This document shows, one piece after another, positions 17,861 to 27,685 of a stretch of 64,000 nt of DNA. The translations under genes were made by a program, and so were the position numbers. The stretch covers positions 1 through 64,000 of the forward strand of contig NZ_JAKNUS010000008.1 in NCBI RefSeq assembly GCF_023155745.1, given 5' to 3'. The notes beneath the pieces are model-generated. The model saw nothing but the letters and a program-made list of their open reading frames with translations. It did not search any database and had not been told where the DNA came from. Source of the stretch: Microbacterium kunmingense. GTDB lineage: Bacteria > Actinomycetota > Actinomycetes > Actinomycetales > Microbacteriaceae. Each line of letters starts with the position of its first letter. Position 1 is the first letter of the stretch.

Positions 17861-18226
17861 ATGAGCCAGATGAGCACCGCGATCCCCGAGCCCTCCTCCA
17901 ACGGCGCCGACGAGCCCACCTCGGATCTGTACGACCTCCGGGTCGTCGTCGAACGGATCGAGGGGCGGTCGGTCTGCGGCATGGCGGTGGGCGACCACAT
18001 CGATCTCGTCGAGAGCAGCCGACTGCGCCTCCCCGACGGCGGACACTTCTGCCTCTACGCCCTGCAGGCGGTTCTCCCTCTCCTGCCGGCCAAGCAGCGG
18101 CAGCTCCCGGCCGGTGATTGGCTGGAGCGGGACGACCTCGTCGCCTGCCCCGACCCCGAGGAGCGTCTGATCATGCGGATCGAGCGCACCGGCATCCGAT
18201 CGATCCCGACCGACGAGCTCACGTGA
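17861..18226 (+). CDS. TIGR04076 family small protein
   Basis: A protein of 118-121 residues recognised as TIGR04076 by its arrangement: VVVERIEGRSVCGMAVGD, FCLYALQAVLPLLPA, a DW pair (GDWLERDD), then CPDPEERLIMRIER. Conserved Cys residues (in SVCGM, FCLYA and ACPDP) suggest a metal or redox role, but no function is established. The ATG at 17861 is used; ATG at 17870 is as likely, because CAGGAT (17857-17862) would be a -10 placed 7 nt before it. The stop overlaps the GTG of the LLM gene. Confidence 0.8.
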   Translation: MSQMSTAIPEPSSNGADEPTSDLYDLRVVVERIEGRSVCGMAVGDHIDLVESSRLRLPDGGHFCLYALQAVLPLLPAKQRQLPAGDWLERDDLVACPDPEERLIMRIERTGIRSIPTDELT

Positions 18227-19236
18227 GCGGCTCCTCCCGCCCGGTGCAGGTGAGCCTCGGCCTGCAGACCGACAAGCGCCTCGGCGAGTACGGCCTGCTC
18301 GCGCGGCTGGCCGAGGACCTGGGATTCGACGGCGTGAGCGTCTTCTCGGATCTGCTGTATCAGTCGCCGATCGCGGCACTGCTGGAGATGGCGGGAACGA
18401 CCTCGCGCATCCGGCTCGGATGCGCCTGCTGGAACCCGTTCACCCTTCATCCGTACGAGATCGCGGGACAGTTCGCGCTCGTCGACGACGCCTCGGGCGG
18501 CCGGGCGTATCTCGGCCTCGCGCGCGGTTCGTGGCTCGAGGCCATCGGGCTCGAGCCGGAGCGACCGATCACGGCGCTGCGCGATGCCGCCGGCGTCATC
18601 CAGGCCTTGCTGAGCGGTCGAGGCGAGGGCTACGAGGGTCGGGTGTTCCGCCTCGAGCCGGGCGTCCGGCTGCGCTACCCCACGGTGCGAGCCCAGGCGC
18701 CGGTGCTCGTCGGGTCGTGGGGGCCGCGCGGCATGGCGCTCGCGGGCGAGATCGCCGATGAGATCAAGATCGGCGGGTCTGCTAACCACGCCATGATCGC
18801 CATCGTGCGCGACCGGCTCCGCCCGGGGCTGGAGAAGGCAGGCCGCACGGAGGGCGACGTCGGGGTCGTGATCGGCGCGGTCACCGTCGTCGACCGCGAC
18901 GGCGACGCGGCCCGAGCGCTCGCCCGCCGCGAGGTGGCGATGTACCTCGACGTGATCGCCGCCCTCGACCCGACGGTGGATCTGCCCGAGGGGCTGCTTC
19001 CCGGCATCCGCTCCCGACTCGCCGACGGAGACGAGGATGGTGCGGGGCGCCTCGTTCCCCGCGACGTGCTGGAGCTGTTCGCCTTCGCCGGCACTCCGGA
19101 TGACATCGCGCGACAGGCGCGCCTGCTCGTCGACGCCGGGGTGGACCGGATCGAATTCGGCACACCCCACGGGCGGGTGCCGGCCGAGGGGATCGAGCTG
19201 CTCGGCCGCGAGGTGCTCCCCCAGCTCGCGAACTGA
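18223..19236 (+). CDS. LLM-class flavin/F420-dependent oxidoreductase
   Basis: A 337-residue luciferase-like TIM-barrel oxidoreductase using F420 or FMN. Family features: SLGLQTDKRLGEYGLLAR, RIRLGCACWNPFTLHPYEIAGQFALVDD (two blocks), GRAYLGLARGSW, and a late PDDIARQARLLVDAGVDRIE helix, most like the 5,10-methylene-H4MPT reductase-like group. GTG at 18223 overlaps the TIGR04076 stop (GTGA). Last gene of the menF transcript. The substrate is unknown; this is one of three LLM enzymes in the window. Confidence 0.87.
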   Translation: MSGSSRPVQVSLGLQTDKRLGEYGLLARLAEDLGFDGVSVFSDLLYQSPIAALLEMAGTTSRIRLGCACWNPFTLHPYEIAGQFALVDDASGGRAYLGLARGSWLEAIGLEPERPITALRDAAGVIQALLSGRGEGYEGRVFRLEPGVRLRYPTVRAQAPVLVGSWGPRGMALAGEIADEIKIGGSANHAMIAIVRDRLRPGLEKAGRTEGDVGVVIGAVTVVDRDGDAARALARREVAMYLDVIAALDPTVDLPEGLLPGIRSRLADGDEDGAGRLVPRDVLELFAFAGTPDDIARQARLLVDAGVDRIEFGTPHGRVPAEGIELLGREVLPQLAN

Positions 19237-19257
19237 CCCGGCGACGCGATCCGACGC

Positions 19258-20928
19258 TCAGCCGAGCAGACGCTCGCGGAGCGGATCGAGGCCCATCGGA
19301 CCGAGCGCCAGCGCATCGCGGTGGAACCTCCGGAGCGAGAAGGCCTCGCCGTCGACCACCTCGCGGGCGTCACGAGCCTGCGTCCACAGGCGCGCGCCGA
19401 CGCGGAACGCCAGAGCCTGACCCGGCCAGCCGAGGTACCGATCGACCTCGAATCCGGCGAGCGCCGGCTCGACGAGGGCGAAACGCTCCAGCAGCTCCTG
19501 CGCCAGCGCGGGCGTCCACGGCTGCGCGGGGATGAGGGCTCCCTCGGGCACGGGCCATCCGGTGTGGAGGCCGATGTCGGCGACGATGCGCACGGTGCGC
19601 CAGATCTGGCCGAGGAGGAGCCCGAGGCGCTCGGCCGGGTCGCGGACGAGGCCGAGGTTGTCGGCGAGCTGCTCGGCGTAGTGCGCCCACCCCTCCGCGT
19701 AGCCGTGGATGTGGCAGAGATGACGCTGCCACGGGTGCAGCCCCGGGTCGGAGGCGGTCACGACGAACTGCAGGTGGTGGCCGGGGAGTCCCTCGTGGTG
19801 GACGCTGGTGACCTCCTGCCAGGTGGCCGCCACCGGCACGCCGCTCGGAATCGTCCACACGATGCGGCTGGGCGCCGATCCGTCGGGCGGCGCGGGAGTG
19901 TAGTAGACGACACCGCTGGATGCTTCGGAGACGACGCACTCGACGCGGTCGACGGCATCGGGCAGGTCGAACGCATCGGCCAGCGCACCGGTGGTCTCGG
20001 CGACGCGGACGCGAAGCCAGTCGCGGATGGCGGGGATGCCGTCCAGGCGGTACAGGGGGTCGGCGTCGAGGAGGGCGGCTGCGGCGCGCACCGGGTCCTC
20101 GCCGGTGCCGCCCAGCTCGGTCGCGAGCCGGCGGGACCGGGCGACCAGTCGCGCCAGCTCGCTCCAGCCCCAGGCGTAGGTCTCGCCGAGGTCGATGTCG
20201 GCGCCGAGCATCGCCGCGGCCATGCGCGGATACACCGCGACGCCGACGCCGTCGACCGTCGGGGCGACGGTGCGCAGCTCGTCGCGGAGCACGGCGACGA
20301 GCTCGGCGAGCGCGGCGTTCGTCGCGTCCGCCGCGTCGCGCAGACGCTGCCGCGCAGCGTCGTCGACATGGTCGGCGACGGGGATCGCGCCGAACCAATC
20401 CGTCTCGACCCACCTCTCCACCTGCGCCGCCAGGGTGTCGAGCTGGCGCACCGGCGCCACACCGCCCCCGCTGAACCGCCGCGTGTTCTCCCGCGCCCAG
20501 CGGAGGCTCTCGATGTACTGCCGGGTCGCGACGGGGGCCGCCTCCACCCGTCGCAGGAGCGCCTCGCCGGCGGCATCCGGGGTCAGAGTCAGACCCTCCG
20601 CGGCGTACCGGACCAGATGGATGGGCGTGGCGAGCCCCGCGACCAGGCGCGGGGTGAAGCCGGTGTCGAAGAGCAGCCGCTCACGCTCCATGCGCTCCCG
20701 AAGGGCGGAGCGCAGCGCGCGGTCCCCCGTCGCGGGGGCGAGGGCGTCGAGTCGGGCGATGACCTCGCCCTGCAGCGCATACTTCTCCTGCAGCCACGTC
20801 GGAGACAGATCGGGAAGGTCGGGCCCGTCACTGCGGCCGATCGCCTGCGCCGCATCGGGCTCGTGCTCGGCGAGTCGGGCGACGTAGTCGTCGGCGATCA
20901 GGTGGACCGGGTCGGTGGGGGCGCTCAC
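19258..20928 (-). CDS. DUF885 family putative metallopeptidase
   Basis: A 556-residue helical protein of the DUF885 family, distantly related to zinc metallopeptidases. The signature VHHEGLPGHHLQ near residues 375-386 gives a potential H-E...G-H-H metal site, and CHIHGYAEGWAHYAEQL downstream supplies the usual E-G-W-A-H-Y motif. No signal peptide is seen, so a cytoplasmic peptidase is likely. The GTG start follows TAGGCT (20940-20935) by 6 nt (leaderless). It converges with the LLM gene, 21 bp between stops. Confidence 0.87.
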   Translation of the reverse strand: MSAPTDPVHLIADDYVARLAEHEPDAAQAIGRSDGPDLPDLSPTWLQEKYALQGEVIARLDALAPATGDRALRSALRERMERERLLFDTGFTPRLVAGLATPIHLVRYAAEGLTLTPDAAGEALLRRVEAAPVATRQYIESLRWARENTRRFSGGGVAPVRQLDTLAAQVERWVETDWFGAIPVADHVDDAARQRLRDAADATNAALAELVAVLRDELRTVAPTVDGVGVAVYPRMAAAMLGADIDLGETYAWGWSELARLVARSRRLATELGGTGEDPVRAAAALLDADPLYRLDGIPAIRDWLRVRVAETTGALADAFDLPDAVDRVECVVSEASSGVVYYTPAPPDGSAPSRIVWTIPSGVPVAATWQEVTSVHHEGLPGHHLQFVVTASDPGLHPWQRHLCHIHGYAEGWAHYAEQLADNLGLVRDPAERLGLLLGQIWRTVRIVADIGLHTGWPVPEGALIPAQPWTPALAQELLERFALVEPALAGFEVDRYLGWPGQALAFRVGARLWTQARDAREVVDGEAFSLRRFHRDALALGPMGLDPLRERLLG

Positions 20929-20988
20929 CGACCCAGCCTACGGACGCGCGGTCCCGGGCGAGGGCCGGTGGCCCGGCGGCGAGCGCCG

Positions 20989-21861
20989 CTACGACGACAT
21001 CGTGGCGGCCAGCCGCTGCTTCTCCCGTTCGACGTCGAAGGTGGCCACGGGCCACTGCGGGTCCACGGCCTCGAGGGCATCGAGCAGGAGTCGCTGCACC
21101 GCCAGCCGGGCGTACCACTTGCGATTCGCGGGCACGACGTGCCACGGCGCGACCCGCGTGGAGGTCCGGTCGAACACCGTCTGGTAGGCCGCCATGTAGT
21201 CGGGCCAGAGCGCGCGTTCGTCGACGTCGCCGGGATTGTACTTCCAGTGCTTGTCGGGCCGGTCGAGCCGCTCCATCAGGCGGTCGCCCTGCTCGGCGTA
21301 GGAGATGTGCAGCATGACCTTGACGATGCGGGTGCCGCTCGCCACGACGCGGGCCTCGAAGTCGTTGATGGCGTCGTAGCGCCGCTCGATCTCCTCAGGT
21401 GGGGCGAGGGCGCGCACGCGCGCGATGAGCACGTCCTCGTAGTGCGACCGGTCGAACACGCCGATGAAGCCGGGTTCGGGCAGGCGCCGCTCGATGCGCC
21501 AGAGGAAGTCGTGCGCGAGCTCCTCGGGGGTCGGCTTCTTGAAGGCCGTGAGTTTCACGCCCTGCGGATCGACCGAGCCGACGACATGCCGGACGATCCC
21601 ACCCTTCCCTGCCGTGTCCATCGCCTGGAGCACCAGCAGCACCGCTCGGTCGGTCGCCTCGCTGCGACTCTCGGCGAACAGGCGCTCCTGCAGCTCATCG
21701 AGCCTCGGGGCCTGGGCGGCCAGATCGGCGACGCCGTCGTCTTTGGAGCCGACGTAGCCCGGCGTTGCGTCGGGATCGACCGCGGCCAGGTCGAATCCCT
21801 CATCGACCCGGAGCGCGGTTGCGGGGTCTCCGATCCAGCCTGCGGAATCTGCTGTCGTCAT
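20989..21861 (-). CDS. polyphosphate kinase 2 family protein
   Basis: A 290-residue PPK2-type P-loop kinase that transfers phosphate between polyphosphate and a nucleotide. Walker A-like MDTAGKGG lies at residues 81-88 and the Walker B/lid motif FDRSHYEDVL at 136-145. The YAEQGDRLMERLDRPDKHWK lid segment is also typical. Single-domain length fits the class I/III forms; AMP versus ADP specificity cannot be told. ATG at 21861 has GGCGGG just upstream. It follows menD on the same strand after 44 bp. Confidence 0.92.
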   Translation of the reverse strand: MTTADSAGWIGDPATALRVDEGFDLAAVDPDATPGYVGSKDDGVADLAAQAPRLDELQERLFAESRSEATDRAVLLVLQAMDTAGKGGIVRHVVGSVDPQGVKLTAFKKPTPEELAHDFLWRIERRLPEPGFIGVFDRSHYEDVLIARVRALAPPEEIERRYDAINDFEARVVASGTRIVKVMLHISYAEQGDRLMERLDRPDKHWKYNPGDVDERALWPDYMAAYQTVFDRTSTRVAPWHVVPANRKWYARLAVQRLLLDALEAVDPQWPVATFDVEREKQRLAATMSS

Positions 21862-21905
21862 CCCGCCATGATGACTCACCAGGGCGGGCGCCGGAAGGGC
21901 GGGGC

Positions 21906-23732
21906 TCAGCGGGAGAGCGGTACCTCGATGACGAGGCGCCCCGCACCCGCGGACGTGAGGGCCTGATCGAGCTCGGAACGGGTGGTGGCGCGTCGGTACT
22001 CCCACCCGTAGGCGCCGGCGATCTCCTCGAGCCGCGCCTCGTGGGGGGTGTAGAGCACGCGGTCCATCGCCTCCTCCCCCGCGATCCGGGCGACCTCGAG
22101 ACCGTCGAAGATCGTGCCCCCGCCGTCGTTGCCGACGATGATCTGCATTCGCGGGGCGACCTCCGCGGGCGGAACGAGCAGCGCGCCGACATCGTGAAGC
22201 ATCGCGAGGTCGCCGAGGAGCACCCGGGTGACCCCGGCGGCGCGCCGGGCGGGGGCATCCCGACCGGAGGCATCCTGACCGGGGACATCCTGGCTCGCCA
22301 GGGCTATCCCCATCGCCGTCGCGATCGTGCCGTCGATGCCGGCGAGGCCGCGATTGGCGTGCACCGGCACCTTCTTGCCACCGAGGATGGTGTCGGCGAC
22401 CCGCACCAGCCGCGAGGAGCCGAACATCAGCCGGTCGTGCGGCCAGGTCGCCCGCCACACCGCGTCGACGAGCGCGGCGCGGTCGACGGGTGCGCGCAGG
22501 ACGGCCAGTTCGGCCGCGATCGCGGGGAGCCGCTCGTCGGGCACCGCGGAGGACAGCGCGTCGGGGTCGGGAGCGGGAGGGCTCAGATCGATGGATGCCG
22601 CGTGCGAGGCGCGCATCCAGGCTCCGAGCCACTCGCGGTCGACCGCGCCGGGGGCGACGGAGACGGCGTCGACCTGCGCGGTGGCGCCGTTGAGGTTCAG
22701 CGGTTCGCCCGGTCCGCGCAGGGCGAGCACGCTCACGTCGTCCCGCGAGAGCAGCGCGGCCACTTCGCGGCTGAGCGTGGGGTGGCCGAAGACGACGGCG
22801 CGCTCGACGCGGCCCCCGAGCGCCGGGTCGCCGAGCAGCGTCCGGTAGCCGTGCACGAGGTGGCGCCCGAAGCGGGCGCCGCTGACGATCTCGGCGATGA
22901 GCGGCCATCCGCCCTCGTGCGCGAGCGCTTCGGCCCCCGCGCCGGCGTCGGCGCCGGCGATGACGACGGTGCGCGGTCCGCGCTCGAGGACGGCGTCGCG
23001 GTCGACCTCGGCCGTCCCCGCCTCGTTCGCGCCCTCCGACCCGCCGATCCCGCCGCCGCCCTGGTAGAGCGCGCCCGAGGGCTCGGGCGGTGCGACGTCG
23101 ACGGCGGGCGTGCCGACGGGCGCCGTGAGCCACCCCGGCAGGGAGCCGGCGAGAGGGTCGCGGTACGGGAGATTGAGGTGCACCGGGCCGGCCGGCCGGC
23201 CGTTCTCGCCGCGGGCGGCGGCGAGGGCATCGGCGGCGGTGCGTCGGAGCATCATCGTCTGGTCGCCCGTGCCGGTCTCGTCGGTCTCGGTCGGGACGGG
23301 CAGATCGGCCTCCCACCGGGTGAACCCGGCGTACAGGCCCGGCTGACGCGTGGCCTGATTCGCGCCGATCCCCCGCAGTTCCGGCGGACGGTCGGCGGTG
23401 AGGAGCAGCATCGGCACCCCGGCGTGATGGGCTTCCAGCACCGCCGGAAGGTAGTTCGCCGTCGCGGTTCCCGAGGTGCAGACGAGGGCCGCCGGCATCC
23501 CCGTCTCCCGCCCGATCCCGAGGGCGACGAAACCGGCCACGCGCTCGTCGATGCGCACGTGCAGGCGCACGGCGCCGCGCCGCTCGAACTCCGCGGCCAC
23601 GAGCGCCAGCGCCTGGGATCGCGAACCGGGGCTCAGCACCAGATGGCGCACACCGCCGGCGACCAGCCCGCCGATCAGCGCGGCGGCGGCATCCGTCGAC
23701 GGGGCCTGCGGCCCGGAGGTGGCGCGGGACAC
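21906..23732 (-). CDS. menD: SEPHCHC synthase (2-succinyl-5-enolpyruvyl-6-hydroxy-3-cyclohexene-1-carboxylate synthase)
   Basis: A 608-residue ThDP enzyme joining isochorismate and 2-oxoglutarate, step two of menaquinone synthesis. The N-terminal block HLVLSPGSRSQALAL and IDERVAGFVALGIGRETG are characteristic; the ThDP catalytic Glu is the E of DERVA. The cofactor motif near the C-terminus reads VGNDGGGTIFDGLEV. GTG at 23732 is one base from the stop of the PLDc_N gene, so translation is probably coupled. Confidence 0.95.
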   Translation of the reverse strand: MSRATSGPQAPSTDAAAALIGGLVAGGVRHLVLSPGSRSQALALVAAEFERRGAVRLHVRIDERVAGFVALGIGRETGMPAALVCTSGTATANYLPAVLEAHHAGVPMLLLTADRPPELRGIGANQATRQPGLYAGFTRWEADLPVPTETDETGTGDQTMMLRRTAADALAAARGENGRPAGPVHLNLPYRDPLAGSLPGWLTAPVGTPAVDVAPPEPSGALYQGGGGIGGSEGANEAGTAEVDRDAVLERGPRTVVIAGADAGAGAEALAHEGGWPLIAEIVSGARFGRHLVHGYRTLLGDPALGGRVERAVVFGHPTLSREVAALLSRDDVSVLALRGPGEPLNLNGATAQVDAVSVAPGAVDREWLGAWMRASHAASIDLSPPAPDPDALSSAVPDERLPAIAAELAVLRAPVDRAALVDAVWRATWPHDRLMFGSSRLVRVADTILGGKKVPVHANRGLAGIDGTIATAMGIALASQDVPGQDASGRDAPARRAAGVTRVLLGDLAMLHDVGALLVPPAEVAPRMQIIVGNDGGGTIFDGLEVARIAGEEAMDRVLYTPHEARLEEIAGAYGWEYRRATTRSELDQALTSAGAGRLVIEVPLSR

Positions 23733-23733
23733 C

Positions 23734-24198
23734 TCAGCTCAGCGGTCCGCGGGTGCCGAGCGGGTCGTCGTCGTCGGCCGGGCGGTCACCGGCGCGGGCC
23801 GACCGATCGCGGCCAGCGGCGGGCGGCTCGATCGTGGTACCGGGCGCCGCCCCACGCTCGGGCGGGAGGAAACGGGGGTCGTCGGCCTCGGCATCCAGCT
23901 GTGCGAGTTCCTCTTCCAGGCGACGGATGCGCTCGTCCTGGTCGCTGATCGAGCCGATGCGACCGAGGAACTCGGGATCGTCGTCGGGCGCGCGACGCGC
24001 GGCGATCGTCTTCTTGCGAAGGCGCCCCACCACGAACCACAGCACGCCGCCGAGGACGGGCAGCAGGACGACGATGAGGATCCAGATCGGCTTGCTCACA
24101 CCCCGATGGCGATTCGGCGGCTGCAGGGCGCAGTCGACGATGCTGTAGACCCAGAACACCGTGGCCAGCAGTGCCGCGATGAGGAGCACCCTCGTCAT
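23734..24198 (-). CDS. PLDc N-terminal-domain membrane protein
   Basis: A 154-residue protein with two transmembrane helices (about 4-24 and 38-60) forming the PLDc_N domain (YSIVDCALQPPNRHR, KPIWILIVVLLPVLGG). A predicted coiled coil follows (DQDERIRRLEEELAQLDAEA, about 85-105), then a disordered acidic/proline tail. No phospholipase catalytic motif is present. It is commonly found beside menD in actinobacteria; its function is unknown. ATG follows TAGGAT (24210-24205) by 6 nt (leaderless). Confidence 0.85.
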   Translation of the reverse strand: MTRVLLIAALLATVFWVYSIVDCALQPPNRHRGVSKPIWILIVVLLPVLGGVLWFVVGRLRKKTIAARRAPDDDPEFLGRIGSISDQDERIRRLEEELAQLDAEADDPRFLPPERGAAPGTTIEPPAAGRDRSARAGDRPADDDDPLGTRGPLS

Positions 24199-24282
24199 GC
24201 GTCCATCCTAGGCGCGCTGGGCTGGGCGGGGCCTGGAGGTCTCGGGGGGAGAGCCTCGGGGAGCCCGACGTAAACTGAAAGG

Positions 24283-24621
24283 GTGAAAGCCCGCTCCGCC
24301 CTGGTCTACTCCGTGCTGCGGCTGCTGGCCTTCCTGGTCCCCTTCGGGATCATGATGCTCTTCCCGATCTTCCAGCAGCTCTACTGGCTCGCCGCGATCT
24401 TCGCCGCCCTCATCGGGCTGAGCCTGTCGCTGCTTTTCCTCCGCCGTCCCCTGAACGATGTCACCTCATCGCTCGGCGCGAACCGCCGCGAGCGCGCGAC
24501 GCGGGCTCAGAAGGCGGCCGTCGATGCCGACGCCGGGGACGAGGATGCCGCGGCCGACGCCATGGCGCGGGAGCAGGCCGTCGATCAGCCGACGAAGGCC
24601 CAGAACAAGAACACGCCGTAG
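24283..24621 (+). CDS. DUF4229 small membrane protein
   Basis: A 112-residue DUF4229 protein with two transmembrane helices (about 8-28 and 34-54) and an RRPLNDVTSSL motif just after them, then a charged Ala-rich tail. GTG at 24283 lies 6 nt after TAAACT (24271-24276). Its last 37 bp overlap the end of convergently transcribed menA, so the two transcripts are antisense to each other at their 3' ends. The function is unknown; the gene travels with men genes in actinobacteria. Confidence 0.85.
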   Translation: MKARSALVYSVLRLLAFLVPFGIMMLFPIFQQLYWLAAIFAALIGLSLSLLFLRRPLNDVTSSLGANRRERATRAQKAAVDADAGDEDAAADAMAREQAVDQPTKAQNKNTP

Positions 24622-25559
24622 GCCAGCGACGCCAGCGAGCTCAGCGCGAGGGCGACGACCAGTTCCCGCGGGAGCCGGTAGGTCCAGACGATGAGCACCG
24701 CGGGCAGTGCCGCGAGGAGGCCGAACAGGGTCAGCCACGCGATCGGGTAGAACAGCGCGATCCAACCCGAGATGACGAAGGGCACGAGGATCAGCACGGT
24801 GAAGAGCACCTGCGAGCCGCGGCGACCGATGAGCACCGACAGGGTGCGCTTGCCGGCCGCGCGGTCCTGCTCGATGTCGCGGAGGTTGTTCGCCAGCAGC
24901 ACGGCACAGGCGAACAGCCCCGCGCCCACCGCTCCGAACCAGGCCTCCTGCGGCAGGGCGAGCGCCTGCACCCAGGTGGTGCCGAGGGTCGCGACGAGCC
25001 CGAAGAAGACGAAGACGACGATCTCCCCGAGGCCGTAGTAGCCGTAGGGACGCTTGCCTCCGGTGTAGAACCAGGCGGCGACGATGCACACGGCGCCCAC
25101 GAGCAGAAGCCACCACTGCTGCGTGCGGATGACGACGGCCAGGCCCGCGACGGCGGCGAGGCCGAAGAAGACCAGGGCGACGACGAGCACCGTGCGGGGC
25201 TTGGCTTTCCGGGCGCCGGTGAGGCGTGCGGGGCCGACACGGAAGTCGTCGGTGCCCCGGATGCCGTCGCTGTAGTCGTTGGCGTAGTTGACGCCGATCT
25301 GGAGGCACACAGCCACCGCCAGGCAGCACAGTGCCACCACCCAGCGGAGCGCGTCGAGCACGAGCATCGAGGCGCCCGTGCCGATGAGCACCGGGGTGAC
25401 CGCGAGCGGCAGGGTGCGCAGGCGCGCAGCGCCGATCCAGTCGCGCGCGGTCGCCTTCTGCGGTGCACGGGTCGGGGCCACCGGCTGACGCTGCGGGTTG
25501 CCGCCGGGACGGGGACGGGATGCCGAACGCTTGCGCTTCTTGCTGGAGGTTCGTGCCAC
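24585..25559 (-). CDS. menA: 1,4-dihydroxy-2-naphthoate polyprenyltransferase
   Basis: A 324-residue UbiA-type membrane prenyltransferase that attaches the polyprenyl tail to DHNA, giving demethylmenaquinone. About eight or nine transmembrane helices follow a basic 38-residue N-terminus. The first Asp-rich motif is NYANDYSDGIRGTDD at residues 91-105; the second reads NNLRDIEQDRAAGK. GTG at 25559 is preceded by TAGGAT (25573-25568) with 8 nt between, suggesting its own promoter although menE ends 24 bp upstream. Confidence 0.95.
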   Translation of the reverse strand: MARTSSKKRKRSASRPRPGGNPQRQPVAPTRAPQKATARDWIGAARLRTLPLAVTPVLIGTGASMLVLDALRWVVALCCLAVAVCLQIGVNYANDYSDGIRGTDDFRVGPARLTGARKAKPRTVLVVALVFFGLAAVAGLAVVIRTQQWWLLLVGAVCIVAAWFYTGGKRPYGYYGLGEIVVFVFFGLVATLGTTWVQALALPQEAWFGAVGAGLFACAVLLANNLRDIEQDRAAGKRTLSVLIGRRGSQVLFTVLILVPFVISGWIALFYPIAWLTLFGLLAALPAVLIVWTYRLPRELVVALALSSLASLAYGVFLFWAFVG

Positions 25560-25583
25560 GAGGTCACATCCTAGGGCTGGACG

Positions 25584-26750
25584 CTATCGGTGCCCCGCCA
25601 CGAGCCGTCGGATGGCCTCCCGGTCGGGCTTGCCCGACGGCAGGGCGGCGATCTCGTCGACGAGGATGAGGCGGGAGGGGCGGGCGTGGGCGCCGATCTC
25701 GGCGGCCACGGCCGCCCGGGCCTCGGTGAGCTGGGTCGCTTCGCTGCGGCGGAGCGCCTCGCCGCGCGCGGCGACGATCACCGATGCCTCGCCCCAGCGG
25801 TCATCCGGCACTCCGACAACGACGGCGGAGTGAAGGCCCGCCACCGATCGCACCACGCGTTCGACCCGGTCGAGCGAGACGTTGATGCCGCCCGAGACGA
25901 TGACGTTGTCCAGGCGCCCGCGCACCCGCAGCGCCCCGTCGTCGATGAGCCCGGCGTCGCCGGTGCGATACCAGCGGGTCCCGTCCGGATCGGTGGGGAA
26001 CGCGGCGTCGGTGCGCGCCGGATCGCCGAGGTATCCCTCGGCGAGAGTCGGACCCGACAGCTGCACCTCCCTGCCTTCGATCCGCACCCCGACCCCGTCC
26101 AGCGGGACGCCGTCGTAGACGCAGCCGCCGCTGGTCTCGGTCGCGCCGTAGGTGCGGACGATCCGCGCGCCCGCACTCTCGGCCCGCTCGAGCACCGCAG
26201 CGGGAAGGGCCTGACCGCCGATGAGGATCGCCTCGAAGGAGCGCAGGGCGGCGCGCACCGACGCGTCGTCGTCGGCGGCGTCCAGGAGCCGGATCAGCTG
26301 GGCGGGGACGAGGGAGGTGAAGGTCGGGACCCGCCGGCCGTTCTCGCTGGAGACGAGCATGAGCGCGGCCGAGGCGAACGCCTGCGGCTGGAACGGCCCC
26401 GACAGCAGCCCAGGCTGCCGATCGGCGACGAGCGAGCGGACGAGCACCTGCAATCCCGCGACGTAGCTCGCCGGGAGGGCCAGCAGCCACGCGCCGTCTC
26501 CGATCCGCGCGGCGGTGGCCAGCGCACTGGCGGTGAGCGCCGACCGGCTGAGGACGACGCGCTTGGGGATTCCGGTCGACCCCGACGTCGTGACCACCAC
26601 GGCGGTGCCCGCCGGGACCTCCTCCGCGTCGGCGCCGGTGTCGGCCCCGGTCATCCCGAGCCCGAGAGCCGGGCCTGCGCCCAGGACCGCGGCCCGCAGG
26701 GCGGGGAGGATGTCGCGGGGATCGTCGCCGTCGACCGGGTGGAGCTTCAC
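25584..26750 (-). CDS. menE: o-succinylbenzoate-CoA ligase
   Basis: A 388-residue AMP-forming acyl-CoA synthetase activating o-succinylbenzoate. The P-loop VTTSGSTGIPKRV lies at residues 53-65, the adenine motif YGATETSGG is in the middle, and the C-terminal catalytic Lys is in ALPSGKPDREAI. Assignment to MenE rests on short length and position between menB and menA. It begins 11 nt after the menB stop and is expressed with menB and the LLM gene. Confidence 0.92.
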   Translation of the reverse strand: MKLHPVDGDDPRDILPALRAAVLGAGPALGLGMTGADTGADAEEVPAGTAVVVTTSGSTGIPKRVVLSRSALTASALATAARIGDGAWLLALPASYVAGLQVLVRSLVADRQPGLLSGPFQPQAFASAALMLVSSENGRRVPTFTSLVPAQLIRLLDAADDDASVRAALRSFEAILIGGQALPAAVLERAESAGARIVRTYGATETSGGCVYDGVPLDGVGVRIEGREVQLSGPTLAEGYLGDPARTDAAFPTDPDGTRWYRTGDAGLIDDGALRVRGRLDNVIVSGGINVSLDRVERVVRSVAGLHSAVVVGVPDDRWGEASVIVAARGEALRRSEATQLTEARAAVAAEIGAHARPSRLILVDEIAALPSGKPDREAIRRLVAGHR

Positions 26751-26761
26751 CGCCGGATCCG

Positions 26762-27681
<920 letters not shown>

Positions 27682-27685
<4 letters not shown>

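Noticed and set aside
19321..21966. 881-codon frame across DUF885 and PPK2 on the plus strand
   Set aside because: It runs through two real genes on the other strand and has no recognisable fold.
20989..23316. 775-codon extension of the PPK2 gene
   Set aside because: The N-terminal part is Arg-rich and lies out of frame within menD; ATG at 21861 gives a normal PPK2 length.
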